This document shows positions 1 to 7,167 of a stretch of DNA of 8,132 nt, piece by piece. The first letter of the stretch is position 1. Every line of letters starts with the position of its first letter. The notes under the pieces are model-generated. The model had not been told where the DNA came from. It saw only the letters and a list, made by a program, of their open reading frames with translations, and did not search any database. Position numbers and translations under genes: made by a program. The stretch is from an uncultured Clostridia bacterium (GTDB lineage: Bacteria > Bacillota > Clostridia > TANB77 > CAG-508): assembly GCA_947625075.1 (NCBI GenBank), contig CANQMY010000041.1, forward strand, positions 1-8,132, given 5' to 3'.

Positions 1-2629
1 CTAATCTTTGTAAAATATCTATTAATCTATGAACATCATCTATATGAAGACCTGTAGTTGGTTCATCTAATATATATAAAGTTTTTCCAGTAGGTCTTTT
101 TGAAAGTTCAGTTGCAAGTTTTATTCTTTGTGCTTCTCCTCCAGATAATGTTGTTGATGGTTGACCAAGTTTAATATAGCCAAGCCCAACATCATAAAGT
201 GTTTGAATTTTTTGCTTTATTCTAGGAATATTTTTGAAAAATTCCAATGCTTCTTCCACAGTCATATCAAGTACATCTGAAATCGATTTACCTTTATATT
301 TTACTTCTAAAGTTTCTCTATTATATCTTTTTCCTTTGCACACTTCACATGGTACATATACATCAGATAAAAAGTTCATTTCTATTTTTATTATTCCATC
401 ACCATGACAAGATTCGCATCTTCCGCCTTCTACGTTAAAACTAAATCTACCTTTATCATATCCTCGTAATTTTGCTTCATTAGTTGTAGCAAATATATCT
501 CTTATAAAATCAAATACCCCTGTATATGTTGCTGGATTTGATCTAGGAGTTCTTCCAATTGGTGATTGATCTATATTAATTATTTTATCAATATTTTGAA
601 TTCCCTTTACCTCATCACATTTTCCTACTTTTTCATTTGACTTATTTAAAACTTTATTAATATTTTTATATAATACTTCATTAACTAATGTACTTTTTCC
701 TGATCCAGATACACCAGTAACACAAACAAATTGTCCTAAAGGTATTTTTACAGAAATATTTTTTAAGTTGTTTTCTCTAGCTTTAATAATTTCTAAATAT
801 TTTCCAGTTAATTTTCTTCTATGTTTTGGAACAGTAATTTGTTTTCTTCCACTTAAATATTGTGCTGTAATTGAATCTTTAACATCTTTTATTTCGTCTG
901 CTGTTCCCTGTGCCATTACATATCCTCCATGAACACCAGGACCAGGTCCAATATCAATTACTTGATCTGCAGCATACATAGTATCTATATCATGTTCTAC
1001 AACTATTACAGAATTTCCTAAATCTCTTAATTTTTTTAATGTAGCAATTAATTTATCATTATCTCTTTGATGAAGGCCTATACTTGGTTCATCTAATATA
1101 TACATTACACCTGTAAGTCCTGAACCAATTTGAGTTGCAAGTCTAATTCTTTGTGATTCACCTCCAGAAAGAGTTGCAGCACTTCTTGAAAGTGTTAAAT
1201 AATCAAGTCCTACATCTATTAAAAATTGTAATCTTTTATTAAGTTCCTTCATAATTTGATCTGCAATTAAAGCTTCTTTTTCAGTTAAAACTAAATTATT
1301 TATATATTCTTTTACGTGTACTATAGACATATCTGTAAGTTCTTTAATATTTTTATCTCCAACTTTTACTGCTAAAACTTCTGGTTTTAATCTAGCACCA
1401 TGACATTCTGGACATTCTGCCTCACTCATATAAAATTCATAAAACTGCATCATTCCTTGAGATTTAGTTTCTCTATGACGTCTTTCAAGTGTAGGAATAA
1501 CTCCCTCAAATGCTGATTTTATCTTTCTTGTACCAAATGGAGATGTATATTCAAAATCAATTAATTCATCTCCAGTACCATATAAAATTTTCCCTAAAAA
1601 CCATCTTGGAAGATTTTTTATTGGAACTTTTATATCAACTCCATAGTGTTTTCCAATAGCTTCAAAATACATTTTTGCCATTGTTTCACCCTTTTTCATT
1701 GTGCTAGCTCCAAAAGCTTTAACTCCATTATATAACGTAAGGTTTTTATCTGGAATAATTAAATCTTCATCCATTTTCATTAAATATCCTATTCCTGTAC
1801 ATACCGGACACGCACCTAAAGGATTATTAAATGAAAACATCCTTGGAGAAAGTTCTTCAAAACTTATATTACAATCTGGGCAAGCATAATTTCCGCTATA
1901 AAGCTTTTCATTTGATCCTTGAATTTCAACTCTCACTAAATTATCAGCTTGTTTCATTGCAATTTCAATTGATTCTGTAAGTCTTGCTCTTATATCACTT
2001 TTTACAACTAGTCTATCAATTACAATATCAATTGTATGTTTTTTCTTTCTATCAATTTCTATATCATCTGTAAGATCAACTATATTTCCATCAATTTTAG
2101 CACGAACAAAACCTTCTTTTTGATAATTTTCTAGAATTTTTTTATATTCACCTTTTTTACCACGTACTATAGGTGCTAAAATTTGTAATTTTGTTCCTTC
2201 TTCTAATTTTAAAATATCATCTACTATTTGATCAATAGATTGTTTTTCAATTTTCTTACCACATTTTGGACAATATGGAATACCTATTCTTGCATATAAT
2301 AAACGAATATAATCATATATTTCAGTTACCGTTCCTACAGTTGAACGAGGGTTTTTAGATGTTGTTTTTTGATCTATAGATATTGCTGGAGAAAGTCCTT
2401 CTATTTGTTCTACAGCAGGTTTATCCATTATTCCTAAAAATTGTCTTGCATAAGATGATAAACTTTCAACATATCTCCTTTGACCTTCTGCATATAATGT
2501 ATCGAATGCTAATGAAGATTTACCAGATCCAGAAAGCCCTGTTATTACAACTAGTTTATCTTTTGGTATAGTTATATCTATATTTTTTAAATTGTGTTCT
2601 TTTGCTCCTTTTATTATTATATTTTCCAT
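1..2629 (-). CDS. uvrA: UvrABC excinuclease subunit A, 3' end missing (runs off left edge)
   Basis: UvrA is the ABC-type ATPase that, as a dimer with UvrB, scans DNA for bulky lesions and loads UvrB during nucleotide excision repair in the cytoplasm. The 876 codons present form one open frame without a break. Seen in order: Walker A GLSGSGKS (residues 31-38), LSGGESQR signature (487-494) followed by ILDEPSIGLH, second Walker A GVSGSGKST (639-647), and second signature LSGGEAQR (828-835) followed by ILDEPTTGLH. Six CxxC pairs (C120/123, C250/253, C274/277, C406/409, C738/741, C761/764) match the three zinc modules of the family. UvrA is normally about 940 residues, so some 65 C-terminal residues lie outside the window. 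The ATG start is preceded by GAGGT eight bases upstream and the protein begins MENIIIKGAKEHNLKN, as usual for the family. It has its own consensus promoter. Identification is certain. Confidence 0.98.
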   Translation of the reverse strand, partial: MENIIIKGAKEHNLKNIDITIPKDKLVVITGLSGSGKSSLAFDTLYAEGQRRYVESLSSYARQFLGIMDKPAVEQIEGLSPAISIDQKTTSKNPRSTVGTVTEIYDYIRLLYARIGIPYCPKCGKKIEKQSIDQIVDDILKLEEGTKLQILAPIVRGKKGEYKKILENYQKEGFVRAKIDGNIVDLTDDIEIDRKKKHTIDIVIDRLVVKSDIRARLTESIEIAMKQADNLVRVEIQGSNEKLYSGNYACPDCNISFEELSPRMFSFNNPLGACPVCTGIGYLMKMDEDLIIPDKNLTLYNGVKAFGASTMKKGETMAKMYFEAIGKHYGVDIKVPIKNLPRWFLGKILYGTGDELIDFEYTSPFGTRKIKSAFEGVIPTLERRHRETKSQGMMQFYEFYMSEAECPECHGARLKPEVLAVKVGDKNIKELTDMSIVHVKEYINNLVLTEKEALIADQIMKELNKRLQFLIDVGLDYLTLSRSAATLSGGESQRIRLATQIGSGLTGVMYILDEPSIGLHQRDNDKLIATLKKLRDLGNSVIVVEHDIDTMYAADQVIDIGPGPGVHGGYVMAQGTADEIKDVKDSITAQYLSGRKQITVPKHRRKLTGKYLEIIKARENNLKNISVKIPLGQFVCVTGVSGSGKSTLVNEVLYKNINKVLNKSNEKVGKCDEVKGIQNIDKIINIDQSPIGRTPRSNPATYTGVFDFIRDIFATTNEAKLRGYDKGRFSFNVEGGRCESCHGDGIIKIEMNFLSDVYVPCEVCKGKRYNRETLEVKYKGKSISDVLDMTVEEALEFFKNIPRIKQKIQTLYDVGLGYIKLGQPSTTLSGGEAQRIKLATELSKRPTGKTLYILDEPTTGLHIDDVHRLIDILQRL

Positions 2630-2684
2630 ATTAATTTACCTCAATTTATATATTTTTATATAAAATACATTTAGACATAAGTTA

Positions 2685-2713
2685 ATTATAAAACATTTGT
2701 TTTGTAGTGTCAA
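2685..2713 (-). promoter_or_regulatory. uvrA promoter, full sigma-A consensus
   Basis: On the minus strand a perfect TTGACA (-35, plus-strand 2708-2713) is separated by exactly 17 bp from a perfect TATAAT (-10, 2685-2690). Transcription would start near 2678, giving a leader of about 50 nt before the uvrA ATG. This is as strong a match as can occur, so uvrA is expected to be transcribed independently of uvrB unless repressed. Confidence 0.85.
2690..2703. promoter_or_regulatory. Possible LexA (SOS) operator in the uvrA promoter
   Basis: The 14-bp palindrome AAAACA-TT-TGTTTT has 6-bp arms and sits in the spacer between the -35 and -10 of uvrA. Its core AAAC-N4-GTTT resembles the Bacillota SOS box (GAAC-N4-GTTC, with GTTT variants in clostridia), and uvrA is a classical LexA target. 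The outer G/C positions of the canonical box are replaced by A/T, so this is a degenerate match in AT-rich DNA. What is seen is the palindrome and its position; LexA binding is inference. Confidence 0.4.
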
Positions 2714-2739
2714 GTATATTTTACGTTTTTGTTAAAGTA

Positions 2740-2768
2740 TTTACTATTTATTTATATTATGTTATAAT
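2740..2768 (+). promoter_or_regulatory. Likely promoter of the 390-residue unknown gene
   Basis: A perfect TATAAT at 2763-2768 lies 17 bp downstream of TTTACT (2740-2745), which matches four of six -35 bases. Predicted transcription start is near 2775, with a short leader of about 28 nt ending in the AAGGAG ribosome binding site at 2791-2796. It is divergent from the uvrA promoter; the two -35 boxes are about 26 bp apart, so a regulator bound between them could affect both. Confidence 0.6.
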
Positions 2769-2802
2769 TTTTATATAAAATATAAATCCAAAGGAGAAAA
2801 AT

Positions 2803-3975
2803 ATGGAATATAATAATCAAAGTATTAATAATTTTAAAAACTTATCTACTAAAGAACAAACAAATTTACTTGAAAATGTTTTTAATACAATTTCTAAAAA
2901 TATATATAATACAAGAAGTTCTGAAATAATGAGTGGTTCTATTGAATTAGTAGATATTACATATAATTTAACAGCAGATAATCATGTTGTATTTGATGTT
3001 AAAATTATGGATAATACAACTGGTAAAGAAAAACATGAATTTTATGGTGAAAATTTAGAACAGATTAATATTACTCCTGATATGATAAATGCTTTTAAGT
3101 TACTTGGAACTGATACAACTGAGATGGAAAATCAATTAGCTGAATTAGAAAATTTAGATAAAAATCAAGATAAAGTTTCTTTATCTGAGCTTAAAAGTTT
3201 AGATAACCAAATTGATCAAACTGCTATTTCTTTAGGTTTATCAAGAGAATACATTTTATCATCTTCAACAATAGATGCAAATCAACAACTAAAAGTTGAT
3301 TCAAAAATGTTAAATGGTGAAAATATTGATGCAAATGAAAAAATAAGTATCCACTATAATATAAGAGATGTTATTGGTGGTGATTATGAATCTTATCAAA
3401 TAATCAAAACTACAAATGGAAACTATAAGTTATTGGGTATTGATAAAAATGGTTATGCCGAGGAAATTAGTCAAGATAAAGTAGAATTAATTTCTGATTC
3501 TCAAAAAATATCTTTAACTCAAGAAAATGGTACTTCTAAAGAAGCAAATATGATAGTAGGTTTTAGAGTAAAATCAAAAGCAAGTGATATTGACAATGAT
3601 CAAATAATAGGTTTGTGTAATGATGGAAGATCAACATTGACTACATTTTATGGTAGAGGTGCTTTATACCAAGATCAAATTGTAGCTGAAAATATACCTA
3701 GTAAAACATATAATAGTACCAGAGTAAGACAAGAACGTTTAATGGACACTAAAGAAACTGATAAAAATGATTTTTCAATTAACGATTCAATTAATGAAAT
3801 TGCAGAAGATCATAATATTGATCCTGAAACATTAAGAAGTGAAATTATGAAAAAATATGAAGAAGTAGATGGCGTAAATATCGAAAATATTGAAGAAATT
3901 GCTGAAGACCTAGAAAGAACTGAACCAATAGAGCCAGAACATTCACTTGATAATGGACAACCTCCAATTTATTAA
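2803..3975 (+). CDS. Hypothetical acidic protein, 390 residues, unknown function
   Basis: I do not recognise this protein. It is supported as a real gene by an AAGGAG ribosome binding site six bases before the ATG, an upstream TATAAT box, a long uninterrupted frame, and a terminator about 25 bases after the stop. There is no signal peptide or membrane segment, so a cytoplasmic location is likely. It is rich in Asp, Glu, Asn, Ile and Lys, has a single Cys (residue 272) and no Trp. Visible regions: a polar N-terminal helical part (about 1-40); a beta-looking stretch (45-80); a helix or coiled-coil candidate (105-145, from TTEMENQLAEL to AISLGL); a mixed middle part (180-300); a charged helical segment (325-372) with INEIAEDHNIDPETLR, which superficially resembles a small helical or HTH-like unit; and a Pro/Glu-rich disordered tail. 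It is the only plus-strand gene in the window, transcribed alone between uvrA and cysE. Base composition is like its neighbours. Confidence 0.9.
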   Translation: MEYNNQSINNFKNLSTKEQTNLLENVFNTISKNIYNTRSSEIMSGSIELVDITYNLTADNHVVFDVKIMDNTTGKEKHEFYGENLEQINITPDMINAFKLLGTDTTEMENQLAELENLDKNQDKVSLSELKSLDNQIDQTAISLGLSREYILSSSTIDANQQLKVDSKMLNGENIDANEKISIHYNIRDVIGGDYESYQIIKTTNGNYKLLGIDKNGYAEEISQDKVELISDSQKISLTQENGTSKEANMIVGFRVKSKASDIDNDQIIGLCNDGRSTLTTFYGRGALYQDQIVAENIPSKTYNSTRVRQERLMDTKETDKNDFSINDSINEIAEDHNIDPETLRSEIMKKYEEVDGVNIENIEEIAEDLERTEPIEPEHSLDNGQPPIY

Positions 3976-3998
3976 TAAAACTTAAATTATTTAAAATT

Positions 3999-4035
3999 TA
4001 AAAACATAAACAAATTAAATTTGTTTATGTTTTTT
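3999..4035. terminator. Bidirectional hairpin terminator between the unknown gene and cysE
   Basis: A perfect 15-bp stem (4000-4014 pairing with 4020-4034, arm AAAAACATAAACAAA) with a 5-nt TTAAA loop lies between two convergent genes. It ends in a T run on the plus strand (4030-4035) and in TTTTT on the minus strand, so it can stop transcription from both the 390-residue gene and cysE. The stem is GC-poor but long. Confidence 0.85.
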
Positions 4036-4040
4036 ACTTT

Positions 4041-4568
4041 TTATATATTGTCTTTATTTAAAATTTCTCCAAACTTTATTACTGTAACATTGTTTGGTAT
4101 ATCTTTTACAACTGTTGCATTTGCTCCAATTTTTACATTATTACCTATTTTTATCGGACCAAGAATTTTTGATCCTGCTCCTATCATTACATTATCTCCT
4201 ATATCAGGATGTCTTTTATTTATATTTTTTCCTGTTCCACCTAATGTTACATTATGATAAATAGTACAATTATCTCCTATAGTTGCAGTTTCTCCTATCA
4301 CAATTCCAATACCATGATCAATAAAAAGTTTTTTTCCAATACTAGCTCCTGGATGTATTTCAATTCCAGTAAAAAATCTACCTAATTGAGAAAGTAATCT
4401 AGCTAAAAAATAAAATTTATGTGTATATAAATAATGACAAAATCTATAATTTACTAAAATATGAAAACCTGGATATAGAAATATTACTTCTAAAATGCTT
4501 TTACAAGCTGGATCCTTTTCTTTAATATTTACTGCATCTTCGTACAAAACTTTAATAAATTTAAACAT
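4041..4568 (-). CDS. cysE: Serine O-acetyltransferase, short form
   Basis: Catalyses acetyl-CoA + L-serine to O-acetylserine, the first step of cysteine synthesis. The 175-residue protein has the short N-terminal helical domain (1-60, with the typical DPACKSILEVIFLYPG stretch) and a left-handed beta-helix of hexapeptide repeats (about 69-160). Catalytic-site motifs are present: GIEIHPGASIG (68-78), IDHGIGIVIGETA with the active-site His85, TLGGTGK (108-114) and KRHPDIGD (118-125). I chose the ATG at 4566-4568 because AGGTGA (4574-4579) lies five bases upstream and MFKFIK is the usual beginning; an in-frame GTG at 4575-4577 is part of that Shine-Dalgarno. The C-terminus departs from the common VVGxPAR ending, but the last residue is Ile, the residue by which CysE tails dock into cysteine synthase CysK in well-studied complexes. 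No cysK is in the window. It lies 88 bp behind uvrB with a possible promoter of its own. Confidence 0.95.
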   Translation of the reverse strand: MFKFIKVLYEDAVNIKEKDPACKSILEVIFLYPGFHILVNYRFCHYLYTHKFYFLARLLSQLGRFFTGIEIHPGASIGKKLFIDHGIGIVIGETATIGDNCTIYHNVTLGGTGKNINKRHPDIGDNVMIGAGSKILGPIKIGNNVKIGANATVVKDIPNNVTVIKFGEILNKDNI

Positions 4569-4573
4569 TAATT

Positions 4574-4579
4574 TCACCT
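4574..4579 (-). promoter_or_regulatory. Ribosome binding site deciding the cysE start
   Basis: AGGTGA lies five bases before the ATG at 4568. It contains a GTG (4577-4575) in frame with cysE that a gene caller could take as a start three codons earlier, but no Shine-Dalgarno precedes that GTG, so the ATG is preferred. Confidence 0.7.
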
Positions 4580-4617
4580 AAAATAAAATATTAAAAAAAT
4601 ACTAAATAAGTTACTAA

Positions 4618-4647
4618 ATTATAGATTAAATTTAAATTTTTTTATAA
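4618..4647 (-). promoter_or_regulatory. Possible cysE promoter in the uvrB-cysE gap
   Basis: On the minus strand TATAAT (4618-4623) follows TTATAA (4642-4647, four of six -35 bases) after 18 bp. The gap is extremely AT-rich, so such matches arise easily; cysE may instead be read from uvrB. The gap (4569-4656) shows no GC-containing hairpin, and no room for a T-box or SAM riboswitch was found. Confidence 0.3.
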
Positions 4648-4656
4648 TAATAAACT

Positions 4657-6613
4657 TTATTTTAAATTTTCTAATTCTTTAATTTTATCACGAATTTCTG
4701 CTGCTTTCTCAAACTCAAGATTTTGAGCATATTTAATCATTTCATCTGTTAATTTATTTATAACTGTCTCTATATCTTCACCTTCTTCTATAGTTAATGA
4801 ATCTGTTTTATCTGTCTCATAAGTTGCTTTTATGGTTTCTCTAATTGATTTTTCTATTGTTTTAGGAGTAATACCATTTTTTATATTATATTCTTCTTGT
4901 ATTTTTCTTCTCCTATTTGTTTCTGAAATTGCTTTATCCATTGAATCTGTTAATTCATCAGCATACATAATAACTTTTCCATCTGTATTTCTTGCTGCTC
5001 TACCAATAGTTTGTATTAATGATCTTTCCGAACGTAAAAATCCTTCTTTGTCAGCATCTAATATAGCAACTAAAGAAACCTCTGGTATATCTAGTCCCTC
5101 TCTTAAAAGATTAATTCCAACTAAAACATCAAATTTTCCCATACGAAGGTCTCTTATTATTTCCATTCTTTCTAATGCTTTAATATCTGAATGCATATAC
5201 CTTACTTTAATATCCATTTCACTTAAATACTTGGTTAAATCTTCTGCCATTTTTTTAGTAAGTGTGGTTACTAAAACTCTTTCATTCTTATTTGCCCTTT
5301 CTTTTATTTCAGAAATTAAATCATCTATCTGATTTTCAACAGGTTTTACTTCTATTTTAGGATCTAAAAGTCCAGTTGGTCTTATAACTTGTTCTACTAT
5401 TCTATCTTTTGAATGTTCTCTTTCATATTCAGCAGGAGTAGCACTTACAAATATAACCTGATTTATTCTTTTTTCAAATTCTTCAAACTTTAATGGTCTA
5501 TTATCAAATGCAGAAGGTAATCTAAATCCATATTCTACTAATGTTTCTTTTCTAGCTCTATCCCCATTATACATTGCTCTTACTTGTGGTATTGTAACAT
5601 GTGATTCATCAATTAAAAGTAAAAAGTCCTTTGGAAAATAATCAAAAAGAGTAAATGGACTACTCCCTGGTTCTCTACCACTTATATGTCTTGAATAATT
5701 TTCTATTCCTTGACAAAATCCTGTTTCTCTCATCATTTCTAGGTCAAAATTAGTTCTTTCTTCTATTCTTTGTGCTTCTAATAATTTACCTTTATCTTTA
5801 AAATACTTTATTCTTTGTTCTAATTCTTCTTGTATTGTTTTAATTGCTCTTTCCATTTTATCTTCTGTTGTAACATAATGAGAATTTGGAAAAATCATTA
5901 CATGATTTCTTATTCCAATAACTTTTCCTGTTAGCGGATTAATTGCTTCTAATTTTTCAATTTCATCTCCCCAAAAGCTAACTCTAATTGCAGTTTCACT
6001 TTCATCAGACGGATATATTTCAACAATATCACCTTTAGCTCTAAATGTACCTCTTTTAAAATCTAATTCATTTCTTGTATATTGAAGACTAATTAATTTT
6101 CTTAATAATTCATTTCTTTCTTTTTTCATTTCTGGTCTTAAAGAAATAATCATATTTTCATAATCTATTGGATCTCCTAATCCATATATACAAGATACTG
6201 ATGCAACTATAATAACATCTCTTGTTTCAAATAATGATGCTGTTGCAGAATGTCTAAGTTTATCTATTTCATCATTAATAGAAGCATCTTTTTCAATATA
6301 CGTATCAGATGCTGGTACATATGCTTCTGGTTGATAATAATCATAATATGAAACAAAGTATTCTACATTATTCTTTGGAAAGAACTCTTTGAATTCACTA
6401 TAAAGTTGTCCTGCTAGTGTTTTATTATGTGCTAAAACAAGAGTTGGTTTTTGTACTTTTTGAATGATATTTGCCATTGTAAAAGTTTTTCCAGATCCCG
6501 TTACTCCTAGAAGTGTTTGATATTTCTGCCCTTCTAATATTCCTTTTGATAAATATTCTATTGCTTTTGGTTGGTCACCGAGCTTGCTTATAACTTGATA
6601 CTAATTCAAACAT
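4657..6613 (-). CDS. uvrB: UvrABC excinuclease subunit B, reading frame broken near the start
   Basis: UvrB is the helicase-like ATPase that receives damaged DNA from UvrA, verifies the lesion with its beta-hairpin, and recruits the nuclease UvrC. Seen (numbering of the repaired, about 651-residue protein): Walker A GVTGSGKT just before MANIIQK (about 37-44), beta-hairpin YYDYYQPEAYVP (89-100), DESH (335-338), VSATP (389), LREGLDIPEV, QTIGRAARN (534), and a C-terminal UVR domain (622-651) that binds UvrC. Length matches the family. The expected start, ATG at 6613 with AGGAGG four bases upstream, gives MFELVSSYKQAR and then TGA at 6577-6575. The frame with GDQPKAIEYL, Walker A and all later motifs is shifted by +1 and has no ATG, GTG or TTG between the TAG at 6603-6601 and the ATG at 6477. 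Starting at 6477 would lose Walker A. So this is either a sequence error, a recent frameshift mutation, or frameshifted translation. The rest of the gene shows no decay. Confidence 0.93.
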
Positions 6614-6617
6614 TTTT

Positions 6618-6623
6618 CCTCCT
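6618..6623 (-). promoter_or_regulatory. uvrB Shine-Dalgarno, fixing the start at 6613
   Basis: A perfect AGGAGG lies four bases before the ATG at 6613-6611. The peptide that follows (MFELVSSYK) is the standard UvrB beginning, so this is the ancestral start even though the frame breaks soon after. Confidence 0.85.
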
Positions 6624-6636
6624 TATTTTATAATTA

Positions 6637-6665
6637 ATATTATCATTTTATAATACAAAATACAA
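6637..6665 (-). promoter_or_regulatory. Possible uvrB promoter
   Basis: TTGTAT (6660-6665, four of six -35 bases) is followed after 17 bp by TAATAT (6637-6642, four of six -10 bases). Its -35 overlaps the terminator hairpin of the upstream ribosomal operon. Other AT-rich hexamers nearby could serve equally well. No full LexA palindrome was found here. Confidence 0.35.
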
Positions 6666-6688
6666 GGTATCCATCTACCTTGTATTTT
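6657..6688 (-). terminator. Hairpin terminator downstream of rpmA, in front of uvrB
   Basis: A perfect 13-bp stem (6657-6669 with 6676-6688, core TACAAGGTA/TACCTTGTA) and a 6-nt loop. Read on the minus strand it ends in TTTTG, and on the plus strand in TTTTTC, so it could act in both directions. It would separate the rplU-rpmA transcript from uvrB, as the second of two tandem hairpins. Confidence 0.7.
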
Positions 6689-6700
6689 TCTCTAAAGTTA

Positions 6701-6737
6701 AAAAATTCTAGTATTTTAATTTAATACTAGAATTTAT
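6701..6737 (-). terminator. First hairpin terminator after rpmA
   Basis: A perfect 13-bp inverted repeat (6703-6715 with 6723-6735, arm AAATTCTAGTATT, loop 7 nt) starts about 9 bases after the rpmA stop. On the minus strand the stem ends in five consecutive T residues. It is GC-poor, which may explain the second hairpin just downstream. Confidence 0.65.
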
Positions 6738-6743
6738 ATTTTT

Positions 6744-7124
6744 TTATGCTTTTACAGTTTCCTTCTTTGCTGTTTTATTTGTAGTAGCTTTCTTTACACT
6801 TGTTTCTTTAACTACTTTTGAGTTATTTACCTTTTTTTCAACTGTTTTTGTTTTAACAGTTTTTTCTTCTATATTTGGGTAAACACTAATTTTCTTTTTG
6901 TCCCTACCAAGTCTTTCAACTTTCATTATACCTGTAACTTTTGCATATAATGTATCATCGCTTCCAATTCCTACATTTGTTCCAGGATGCATCTTTGTTC
7001 CTCTTTGTCTATATAATATATTTCCAGCTTGAACTAATTGTCCATCTGCTCTTTTAATGCCAAGTCTCTTTGACTCACTATCTCTACCATTATCGGTACT
7101 TCCTTGACCTTTATGATGTGCCAT
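6744..7124 (-). CDS. rpmA: 50S ribosomal protein L27 with a Lys-rich C-terminal tail
   Basis: L27 sits at the peptidyl-transferase centre of the 50S subunit; its N-terminal arm reaches the tRNA acceptor ends. The 126-residue product starts MAHHKGQGSTDNGRDSESKR and contains the family core RQRGTKMHPGTNVG (39-52) and DDTLYAKVTG (56-65). The core ends near residue 86, the usual L27 length. Residues 87-126 are an extra low-complexity tail with 13 Lys, 8 Thr and 7 Val, probably disordered and able to contact RNA. I chose ATG 7124-7122, eight bases after AGGTGA (7133-7138); the in-frame GTG at 7136 is part of that Shine-Dalgarno. Neither start yields the LQFFA-type N-terminal extension that the protease Prp removes in most Bacillota, and no prp gene lies in the 43-bp gap to rplU. 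It is co-transcribed with rplU and followed by two hairpins. Confidence 0.97.
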   Translation of the reverse strand: MAHHKGQGSTDNGRDSESKRLGIKRADGQLVQAGNILYRQRGTKMHPGTNVGIGSDDTLYAKVTGIMKVERLGRDKKKISVYPNIEEKTVKTKTVEKKVNNSKVVKETSVKKATTNKTAKKETVKA

Positions 7125-7132
7125 TTTAAATT

Positions 7133-7138
7133 TCACCT
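7133..7138 (-). promoter_or_regulatory. Ribosome binding site deciding the rpmA start
   Basis: AGGTGA lies eight bases before the ATG at 7124. As at cysE, it holds a GTG in frame with the gene (7136-7134) that is better read as Shine-Dalgarno than as a start codon, because the family sequence begins with MAH. Confidence 0.75.
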
Positions 7139-7167
7139 ACCTTTATATGAATTATTTTATATAAGTA

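Noticed and set aside
247..2571. Short plus-strand open frames at 247-438, 1701-1889 and 2383-2571
   Set aside because: All lie antisense to uvrA, have no recognisable product or ribosome binding site, and are explained as shadows.
3775..3920. Helix-turn-helix DNA-binding domain at the end of the unknown protein
   Set aside because: IAEDHNIDPETLR looks HTH-like, but the segment is strongly acidic and lacks basic recognition residues; too weak to name.
4021..4257. Plus-strand open frame of 78 codons, hydrophobic
   Set aside because: Antisense to the hexapeptide-repeat part of cysE and beginning within the terminator hairpin; the apparent membrane protein is an artefact of reverse reading.
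4569..4656. Riboswitch or T-box controlling cysE
   Set aside because: The gap is 88 bp of almost pure A/T without conserved T-box or SAM-box elements or a GC-containing terminator stem.
4832..5332. Plus-strand open frame of 166 codons
   Set aside because: It lies wholly antisense to the conserved helicase part of uvrB, has a hydrophobic composition typical of reverse-strand reading of AT-rich genes, and has no ribosome binding site.
4657..6477. uvrB starting at the ATG at 6477 (606 residues)
   Set aside because: It would lack the Walker A motif and about 45 N-terminal residues whose coding sequence is clearly present upstream in the same frame; the ATG is the internal Met after SGKTFT.
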